NCBI GenBank assembly: GCA_017396925.1
Contig: JAFQKM010000031.1
Location: 1 to 12,099 of the forward strand
Origin: Clostridia bacterium
Lineage (GTDB): Bacteria > Bacillota > Clostridia > Oscillospirales > Butyricicoccaceae
Direction: 5' to 3'
DNA length: 12,099 nucleotides
Positions within the stretch are counted from its first letter, which is position 1. Each line of letters begins with the position of its first letter. This document shows, in pieces, positions 7,147-12,099 of the stretch. The position numbers and the translations under genes are program-made. Under the pieces are notes generated by a model. The model was not told where the DNA came from. It made no database searches and was given only the letters and a program-made list of their open reading frames with translations.

Positions 7147-8609
7147 TGTGTGCCGCCCCCTTCCCCATCGTAATCTTCAAAATCCTCTTCTTCCTCGGGC
7201 GCATTGTTGAAATAGGCCGTGAAGCAGGTGCCCTCGCCATAGGTCGAAGTGACTTCAATGTGGCCGCCGATGGCCTCCATGCACTGGCCGACGATCGACA
7301 GGCCGAGGCCGGTGCCGCGGGTCTCGCGGGAACGCATCTTATCGACGCGATAGAAACGGTCGAAAATACGCTCCAGCTCCTCTTCCTGAATACCGATGCC
7401 GGTATCGGCCACATGGAGCAGGGTCTGGTCGTCGCGGACCTCCAGGGCCACACGGACATGACCGCCCCGACGGTTGTATTTGACGGCATTCTCCATCAGG
7501 TTGAACACCACCTGATAGATCATGTCGGGATTGCCCGAGACATAGGCCATTTCGGGCAGATCCTGATAGGAGATCTCGACCTCCATCTGGGCGGCGTTGC
7601 CCCGCAGCATATCGGTGCTGCGCACCAGCGTATGGGTCAGATCGCAGATGCCATCCATGGGCGCGCCGTTTTCCATGCGGCTGATATAAAGCAGACCCTC
7701 GGTGATACGGGTCAGGCGGTCGATCTCTTCGCGGATATCGCCCAGAAACTCGCGTACATCCTCGACGCTGATGTCCCGCGCCTGCAAAATCGAATCACAC
7801 AGCAGCTTGATGGATGCCAAAGGCGTTTTGAGCTCGTGGGACGCATCCGAGACAAACTGGCGGCGGATGCTTTCGTTTTTGGCCAGCTGATCGCTCATCT
7901 TGTCGAACTCGCCGGCGATAATGCCCAATTCGTCCGAGCTGCGCAGATCGATACGGTAGTCATAGTTGCCCTCACGCACCTGATAAACGCCTTCGAGCAC
8001 GCGGTCGAACCGGCGGCGGAGGGAAACACTGAAGGTAATGATAAACAGCAGGGTCATGGCACTGACCGCCACCGAGATCTGCAGGATCTCTTCGCGGGTC
8101 TCCTGCAGCAGGTCGGCGCTGCTTTCGTCATATTCATAGGCATAGACGGCGCCGATCACCGCGCCGTCACGCATGACAGCGCAGGCTGTACGGTAGTTGA
8201 AGGCATCGATGTCGTAGCTGCAGCGGAAAACATCCTTGCCGCCCAGCGCCTCGATGACTTCCGAGAAGAGGGCAGTTTTGCCCAGCAGATCGGAGGTCTT
8301 GAGGTTGTCATACAGTACACGTCCGCCGGCGTCGGTGACCAATACGCGCTGGTCGCGGCCGACGTCCAGAATCGACAGCGCCGTTGCCGCCGTTTCATAA
8401 TCGAGGGCAGCCGCACTTTCCAGCGCCGCCGAAAATGCGCCGAAGTCGGAACGCATCTCCACCTCGCGGGCCAGGATCAGCTGGTTGCGCATACGGCCGA
8501 CCGGATAGGTATTCAGAATGGTCAGCAGCACAACGGTCAGCAGCATAAAGCTGACCAGAACCTTGAATCGAAGGCTGTTGACCAGTGCCGGACTGCGCCG
8601 GTATTCCAT
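7143..8609 (-). CDS. Sensor histidine kinase
   Basis: This is a membrane-bound sensor kinase of 488 residues. A first helix (about 15-36) and a second (about 176-197) enclose a 140-residue outside domain with a PAS/Cache-like strand (VLVTDAGGRVLYDN, 89-102). A HAMP linker follows (198-250), then the phosphoacceptor His258 in SHELKTP, and a HATPase_c domain with N box (Asn370, Asn374), DTGIG (402-406), FDRFYR (416-421) and GTGLGL (432-437). It ends in an acidic tail (471-484). I chose the ATG at 8609 because GAGGTG lies 5 nt upstream; the ATG at 8645 would put its first codons inside a terminator hairpin and has no ribosome binding site. The partner is almost surely the response regulator upstream; the 3' end overlaps the GerMN gene. 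Confidence 0.95.
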   Translation of the reverse strand: MEYRRSPALVNSLRFKVLVSFMLLTVVLLTILNTYPVGRMRNQLILAREVEMRSDFGAFSAALESAAALDYETAATALSILDVGRDQRVLVTDAGGRVLYDNLKTSDLLGKTALFSEVIEALGGKDVFRCSYDIDAFNYRTACAVMRDGAVIGAVYAYEYDESSADLLQETREEILQISVAVSAMTLLFIITFSVSLRRRFDRVLEGVYQVREGNYDYRIDLRSSDELGIIAGEFDKMSDQLAKNESIRRQFVSDASHELKTPLASIKLLCDSILQARDISVEDVREFLGDIREEIDRLTRITEGLLYISRMENGAPMDGICDLTHTLVRSTDMLRGNAAQMEVEISYQDLPEMAYVSGNPDMIYQVVFNLMENAVKYNRRGGHVRVALEVRDDQTLLHVADTGIGIQEEELERIFDRFYRVDKMRSRETRGTGLGLSIVGQCMEAIGGHIEVTSTYGEGTCFTAYFNNAPEEEEDFEDYDGEGGGTQ

Positions 8610-8624
8610 AAACTCACCTCTTGC

Positions 8625-8653
8625 AAAAAGGCCGATGGGACCCATCGGCCTTT
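8625..8653 (-). terminator. Terminator-like hairpin between regulator and kinase
   Basis: AAAGGCCGATGGG (8627-8639) and CCCATCGGCCTTT (8641-8653) are perfect inverted repeats; read on the minus strand the stem is followed by UUUUU then GC. It lies 15 nt before the kinase start codon and just upstream of its ribosome binding site. It probably ends or attenuates transcripts from the response-regulator gene and so lowers kinase expression. The short U tract makes partial read-through plausible. Confidence 0.65.
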
Positions 8654-8893
8654 GGTTTTATCGTTGTTTCTGCTATAGCTGCGGCTTTTTCTCCACTGCA
8701 ACCTACGCCTGCCCCTATATTTCATCAATTTGAACAGACAGCAACTTTCATGATTGGTTTTGCCACGGACATGCGCCGGGGCAAAACACCCTAACCCGCG
8801 CATCGCCTTCGCAAAGGCTGCGCGAAACCGGCCCGCAGGCCGGAACTCTCTTGGGATTTGAAAACCAGCGAAGCGTTTTCAAACCCAGACGTC
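8654..8893 (-). ncRNA. Hairpin-rich spacer RNA between regulator and kinase
   Basis: No reading frame here looks real. In minus-strand RNA four strong hairpins follow each other: 8853-8886 (TTTGAAAAC/GTTTTCAAA, extended by GGG/CCC); 8828-8843 (CCGGCC-UGCG-GGCCGG); 8797-8824 (CGCGCA/TGCGCG enclosing GCCTT-UGCG-AAGGC); and 8757-8787 (GTTTTGCC/GGCAAAAC plus CGG/CCG). The UGCG loops are UNCG-type only on this strand. About 100 weakly structured nt follow before the terminator-like stem. It may be a 3'UTR-derived small RNA, an attenuator, or a hairpin repeat element; I could not match it to a named RNA family. Confidence 0.4.
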
Positions 8894-9592
8894 CTATTTC
8901 TTGCCCGGATCGCTGAAGTAGTAGCCGACGCCCCACTTAGTCATGATGTATTCGGGGTTGGCGTCGTCGCGTTCGATCTTCTCGCGGATGCGGCGGATAT
9001 GCACATCGACCGTGCGGATATCGCCGGGATAGCCATAGCCCCAGACATTCTCCAGCAGCTTGTCACGGGAGAAAACGGTGCCGGCATTGCGCATGAGCAT
9101 GACAAAGAGGTCGAACTCCTTGGCGGTCAGGTCGGGATTCTTGTCGCGGATCTCGACGGTGCGCTTGATCAGATCGACGCGCAGATCCTTGGCATGAAGA
9201 ACGCTCTCCACCTGATTCTCGCTCTTGGCCGTACGGGTGCTGCGGCGCAGAATGGTCTTGATGCGGGTCTTAAGCTCCAGAATGTCAAAGGGCTTGGTCA
9301 TATAGTCATCTGCACCGTATTCCAGGCCGAGGATCTTATCGGAGATCTCGCCCTTGGCGGTCAGCATAATGATCGGAACTTCGCTGGTCTCGCGGATCTT
9401 GCGGCAGAGGGAAAGACCGTCGTAGATGGGCAGCATCAGATCGAGGATGATCAGGTCGTACTCGTTCTTCTGAAAGAGTTCGAGGGCCTGCTGGCCGTCA
9501 TAGGCGCCGTCGACTTCATAGCCGTCATTTTCCAGATTGAAGGTAATGCCCTTGACCAGCAGCTTTTCATCATCGACTACAAGAATTCTCAT
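8894..9592 (-). CDS. OmpR/PhoB-family response regulator
   Basis: The 232-residue protein is a two-domain DNA-binding response regulator. The receiver has the acidic pocket Asp7-Asp8, the phosphoacceptor Asp51 (LDLMLP), Thr78 (MLTAK) and Lys100 (TKPF). The C-terminal winged helix contains LTAKEFDLF, GDIRTVDVHIRRIREKIE (as GDIRTVDVHIRR and REKIE) and ends TKWGVGYYF, close to WalR/MtrA-type regulators. The ATG at 9592 has an ideal AAGGAGG site 6 nt upstream; an in-frame ATG at 9670 adds 26 residues without homology and is rejected. The kinase follows after 284 nt on the same strand. Target genes are unknown; the divergent carboxypeptidase is a reasonable candidate. Confidence 0.95.
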   Translation of the reverse strand: MRILVVDDEKLLVKGITFNLENDGYEVDGAYDGQQALELFQKNEYDLIILDLMLPIYDGLSLCRKIRETSEVPIIMLTAKGEISDKILGLEYGADDYMTKPFDILELKTRIKTILRRSTRTAKSENQVESVLHAKDLRVDLIKRTVEIRDKNPDLTAKEFDLFVMLMRNAGTVFSRDKLLENVWGYGYPGDIRTVDVHIRRIREKIERDDANPEYIMTKWGVGYYFSDPGKK

Positions 9593-9883
9593 TTTTTCCT
9601 CCTTTTTCACGGGTCGAAATCTCAAATAATTTGTAAATGGGATTGAAATGGTTATGGCTTTTTGATACACTTTATTATATATAGTTTCTCTTATATTTTA
9701 TATAAGGGGAACCGGCCCCCATCGGGGCGCCTGTTTCGTATAATGATCACTTCATGGTTATTATAGCACGCTTTTCATCCATGCTACAATATGTTTTCTT
9801 TCCGAATGGATGAAAGTCCATCATCTGCGCGGCGCTGCCGCTTCCGATAATCCCGAATCTCTTTACCCCCAGGAGGATCTGCC
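9593..9883. promoter_or_regulatory. Divergent regulatory region between regulator and carboxypeptidase
   Basis: This 291-bp region must hold the promoters of both divergent genes. A TATAAT on the minus strand (9674-9679) is a plausible -10 for the regulator, without a good -35. For the plus-strand gene TATAAT near 9739 and TACAAT near 9785 are candidates, also without convincing -35 boxes. A GC-rich hairpin (9714-9731, CCCC-ATC-GGGG core) sits in the middle, and an inverted repeat TTTCATCCAT/ATGGATGAAA (9773-9782, 9806-9815) lies towards the carboxypeptidase gene. No small gene was found. Confidence 0.45.
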
Positions 9884-11239
9884 ATGTTCAAAAAACTCAC
9901 CGCTCTCTTTTTAGCCCTCTTCTGCATGACCTGCACTTTCGGCCTCGAGGCCCACGCCCTCACGCCGCCCACCATCGACGCCAAGGGCGCCATCGTCGGT
10001 GAATCGACCACCGGCGAGATCGTCTTTGAACATAATCCCGACGAAAAGCTCTATCCTGCCAGCACCACTAAGATCATGACCGCCATTCTGGCCCTGGAAT
10101 ACGGCAACCTGAGCGATACCGTTACCGTCTCGGGCAGTGCCGTCCGTTCCCTCGAGGGCAGCGGCAGCAACATCATGCTCAAGGAAGGCGAGCAGATGAA
10201 TATGCTCGATATGATCACCTATCTGCTGGTCGCCTCGGGCAACGATGCCGCCAATGCGCTGGCCGAGCATATTTCGGGCAGCATTCCCGCCTTTGTTGAA
10301 CTGATGAACAACAAGGCCAAGGAGCTGGGCTGCCAGAACACCAACTTCGTCAATCCCCACGGCCTCCACGACGAAAACCACTATACCACCGCCCGCGACC
10401 TGCTGAAGATCTCCCAGTATGCCATGAGCAACGGCACCTTCGCCGAGATCGTCAAGATCGACAAGACCGTTCTTCCTGCCACCAACATGCATGGCGAGCA
10501 GACCATTTCCACCACCAACCATCTGATCTCCCTGTGGCGCAGCCGCGATTACTTCTATGAAGGCGCCATCGGCATCAAGACCGGCTCGACCACACCTGCC
10601 GGCCTCTGCCTGGTCAGCGGCATCCAGTCGGGCGATCTGACCTATATCACCGTTGTTCTGGGCGCTTCCAAGGCCGAAGACGGCACCATGGGCAGCATGA
10701 CCGAGACCATCAAGCTGCTGGACTATGTCAAGAGCGGCTTCCAGGTCCAGTCGATGGTCACCGGCAGTGATCCCGTTGCCGAGGCCCCCGTTGCCCTGGG
10801 CAAGGATGCCGACACCGTTGTTCTGGTTCCCGAAAACGGCTACACCGCCCTGCTCCCCGTCGACTTCGATCAGAATGATGTCACCTGCGAGACCAAGATC
10901 AACGAAAACATCGAAGCACCCATCGTCAAGGGCGATGTTCTGGGTTCTGCCACCTACAGCTACAACGGCAAGGAATATGTCACGCTGAACCTGGTCGCCA
11001 ACGACGACGTCCAGCGTTCCACATGGCTCTTCATCGTTGATGCCATTCTGGGCATCTTCTCCGGCACCTTCTTCAAGATCATCGTCGGCCTGCTGGTTCT
11101 GGCCGTTCTGGTCTTCTTCCTGCTGGGCATCTTCGGCCGCCGCAAGCGCCGTCGCCGCAGCTCGAACCTCCGCTCCAACTATTCGGGCAGCCGTTCGAGA
11201 AGCCGCAGCCGCAGCCGTACCAACCGAACAAGACGCTAA
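9884..11239 (+). CDS. D-alanyl-D-alanine carboxypeptidase (low-mass PBP, DacF-like)
   Basis: This serine peptidase removes the terminal D-Ala from peptidoglycan pentapeptides outside the membrane and so limits cross-linking. Its 451 residues start with a signal peptide (cleavage probably after AHA, residue 25). The S11 peptidase domain shows all three catalytic motifs: STTK with Ser60 and Lys63, SGN at 118-120 and KTG at 232-234. A PBP5-type C-terminal domain (about 280-372) follows, then a hydrophobic anchor (about 382-417) and a strongly basic tail from 419 with RRKRRRR and alternating Arg/Ser. The ATG at 9884 has AGGAGG seven nt upstream. A clear terminator follows. The true transmembrane helix plus Arg/Ser tail is unusual; most relatives end in an amphipathic helix. 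Confidence 0.95.
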   Translation: MFKKLTALFLALFCMTCTFGLEAHALTPPTIDAKGAIVGESTTGEIVFEHNPDEKLYPASTTKIMTAILALEYGNLSDTVTVSGSAVRSLEGSGSNIMLKEGEQMNMLDMITYLLVASGNDAANALAEHISGSIPAFVELMNNKAKELGCQNTNFVNPHGLHDENHYTTARDLLKISQYAMSNGTFAEIVKIDKTVLPATNMHGEQTISTTNHLISLWRSRDYFYEGAIGIKTGSTTPAGLCLVSGIQSGDLTYITVVLGASKAEDGTMGSMTETIKLLDYVKSGFQVQSMVTGSDPVAEAPVALGKDADTVVLVPENGYTALLPVDFDQNDVTCETKINENIEAPIVKGDVLGSATYSYNGKEYVTLNLVANDDVQRSTWLFIVDAILGIFSGTFFKIIVGLLVLAVLVFFLLGIFGRRKRRRRSSNLRSNYSGSRSRSRSRSRTNRTRR

Positions 11240-11244
11240 AGTCT

Positions 11245-11271
11245 AAAGCCGCCCATCCCGGGCGGCTTTTT
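11245..11271 (+). terminator. Intrinsic terminator after the carboxypeptidase gene
   Basis: AAAGCCGCCC/GGGCGGCTTT (10 bp) with an ATCCC loop and five T in a row (11267-11271), beginning 5 nt after the stop codon. Confidence 0.92.
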
Positions 11272-11303
11272 CTTTCCATCCCCATTTCAAAGGAGGCTTT
11301 TCC

Positions 11304-11756
11304 ATGCATCCCATCCGCAAGGCCACAGCGGCCGATGTATCCCGTATTGCTGAGATCCTCGTTTTTACCAAACGCATGAACTACCGCAGCATCTTTCAGG
11401 ATGATGCCTTTTCCTTCGGCCAACTGCAGGTGCTGCCGGTCGCCCGGAAATACCTCGACGATCCCGTCCTGCTGGGGCAGACATGGGTCTATGACGATGG
11501 CCTGATCAAAGGCCTCATCGAGATCCGCGAAAACGAGATCGAGACGCTGTATGTCGACCATTTCTTCCAGAACGAAGGCATCGGCGGCAAGCTGATCGAT
11601 TTTGCCGTTGAACATTTCGGTGTCGATTACGCATGGGTGCTGGAGAAGAACCACAAAGCCCTGCCCTTCTACGCGCGTCATGGGTTCAGATACTATGGCA
11701 CGCGCAAGCCCGAAGCCGGAACAAGCGAGTTTATCATCATGGTCGAACGGCGATAA
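11304..11756 (+). CDS. GNAT-family N-acetyltransferase
   Basis: The 150-residue protein has the layout of a single-domain GCN5-related N-acetyltransferase, which moves an acetyl group from acetyl-CoA to an amine. It begins HPIRKATAADVSRIAEIL, the usual first strand and helix. The acetyl-CoA pyrophosphate loop is QNEGIGGK (89-96), and NHKALPFYARHGF (116-128) is the typical motif B. AAAGGAGG stands before the ATG at 11304. Only 32 nt separate it from the preceding terminator, with no evident promoter, so it is either expressed by read-through or from a promoter inside the carboxypeptidase gene. The substrate cannot be predicted; the gene converges on upp. Confidence 0.92.
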   Translation: MHPIRKATAADVSRIAEILVFTKRMNYRSIFQDDAFSFGQLQVLPVARKYLDDPVLLGQTWVYDDGLIKGLIEIRENEIETLYVDHFFQNEGIGGKLIDFAVEHFGVDYAWVLEKNHKALPFYARHGFRYYGTRKPEAGTSEFIIMVERR

Positions 11757-11766
11757 AACAGGCAAC

Positions 11767-11804
11767 AAAAAAGCGCTCTCTGCAGATCTTGCAGAAAGCA
11801 CTTT
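11767..11804 (-). terminator. Intrinsic terminator of upp
   Basis: AAAGCGCTCTCTGCA (11770-11784) and TGCAGAAAGCACTTT (11790-11804) form a 15-bp stem. As minus-strand RNA all positions pair (two as G-U) and six U follow; as plus-strand RNA the same positions are C-A mismatches. It therefore serves mainly upp, about 10 nt after its stop codon, and less well the convergent acetyltransferase gene. Confidence 0.88.
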
Positions 11805-11813
11805 CTTTTTTGT

Positions 11814-12099
11814 TTATATAGTACCGAAGATACGGTCGCCGGCATCGCCCAGACCGGGAACGATATAGCCGTTTTCATTCAGGCCTTCATCTACAACGGC
11901 AGCATAGACGGGAACATCGGGATGCTCGCGCTCCACACGCGCCATACCCTCGGGGGCAGCTACGATGCAGAGGAAGCGGATGTTCTTGGCGCCGTGCTTC
12001 TTGAGCTGACGGATGGCATCACAGGCCGAGCCGCCGGTGGCCAGCATGGGATCGACCAGGAATACCTCGCGCTCACCGATATCGGCAGGCAGCTTGCAG
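11814..12099 (-). CDS. upp: Uracil phosphoribosyltransferase, C-terminal part
   Basis: The 5' part lies beyond the window; about 95 C-terminal residues are visible of roughly 210 usual for the family. UPRT salvages uracil, making UMP from uracil and PRPP in the cytoplasm. The PRPP-binding loop reads VFLVDPMLATGGSA, and the C-terminal uracil-binding region ends YIVPGLGDAGDRIFGT, both diagnostic. The start and its control lie outside. The gene converges with the acetyltransferase gene. Confidence 0.96.
   Translation of the reverse strand, partial: CKLPADIGEREVFLVDPMLATGGSACDAIRQLKKHGAKNIRFLCIVAAPEGMARVEREHPDVPVYAAVVDEGLNENGYIVPGLGDAGDRIFGTI

Noticed and set aside
5139..8678. Other long plus-strand frames (5139-6056, 6169-7173, 7260-8678)
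   Set aside because: All lie opposite well-identified genes, have His/Gln/Asp/Gly-rich products typical of antisense translation and lack ribosome binding sites.
1..12099. CRISPR array, insertion sequence, prophage or toxin-antitoxin pair
   Set aside because: No regularly spaced repeats, transposase, integrase, terminal inverted repeats with target duplication or small gene pairs were seen.

Overview
The window looks like a chromosomal segment of a strictly anaerobic, fairly GC-rich Gram-positive bacterium of the Clostridia, plausibly an Oscillospiraceae/Ruminococcaceae-type gut organism. This rests on a class III (anaerobic) ribonucleotide reductase, AGGAGG-type ribosome binding sites, sigma-A-type promoters, OmpR-family two-component signalling with a GerMN lipoprotein, a D-Ala-D-Ala carboxypeptidase and many compact intrinsic terminators. 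No mobile element, CRISPR array, rRNA or tRNA was recognised.

Layout. Positions 1-1012 (minus strand) hold a two-gene membrane-protein operon: a DUF5058-type integral membrane protein, then a second membrane protein running off the left edge. In front of them are a strong promoter (about 1367-1395) and an unusually long, hairpin-rich leader of about 350 nt (1013-1360). Positions 1653-4539 (minus) encode the anaerobic ribonucleotide reductase pair nrdD-nrdG with overlapping ends, a perfect TTGACA-17-TATAAT promoter at 4708-4736 and a UUCG-capped terminator at 1597-1622. Positions 4875-9592 (minus) carry an envelope-stress-like cluster in transcription order: OmpR-family response regulator, sensor histidine kinase, GerMN-domain lipoprotein, MATE transporter. 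The kinase and lipoprotein genes overlap by 4 nt; regulator and kinase are separated by 284 nt that hold four strong hairpins and a terminator-like stem. Divergent from the regulator, a D-Ala-D-Ala carboxypeptidase (9884-11239) with a membrane anchor and an Arg/Ser tail is followed by a GNAT acetyltransferase (11304-11756). The right edge holds the 3' part of a convergent uracil phosphoribosyltransferase gene (upp).

How the genes fit together. nrdD/nrdG supply deoxynucleotides without oxygen and upp salvages uracil; both are housekeeping. The regulator-kinase-GerMN order recalls the actinobacterial mtrA-mtrB-lpqB operon and suggests an envelope-sensing module beside a peptidoglycan-trimming enzyme. 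The least explained parts are the two structured non-coding stretches, 1013-1360 and 8654-8893. Their stable tetraloops (GAAA, UUCG, UGCG) are of canonical type only when the minus strand is read as RNA, which is the strand of the flanking genes. They are the best candidates for undescribed regulatory RNAs here.
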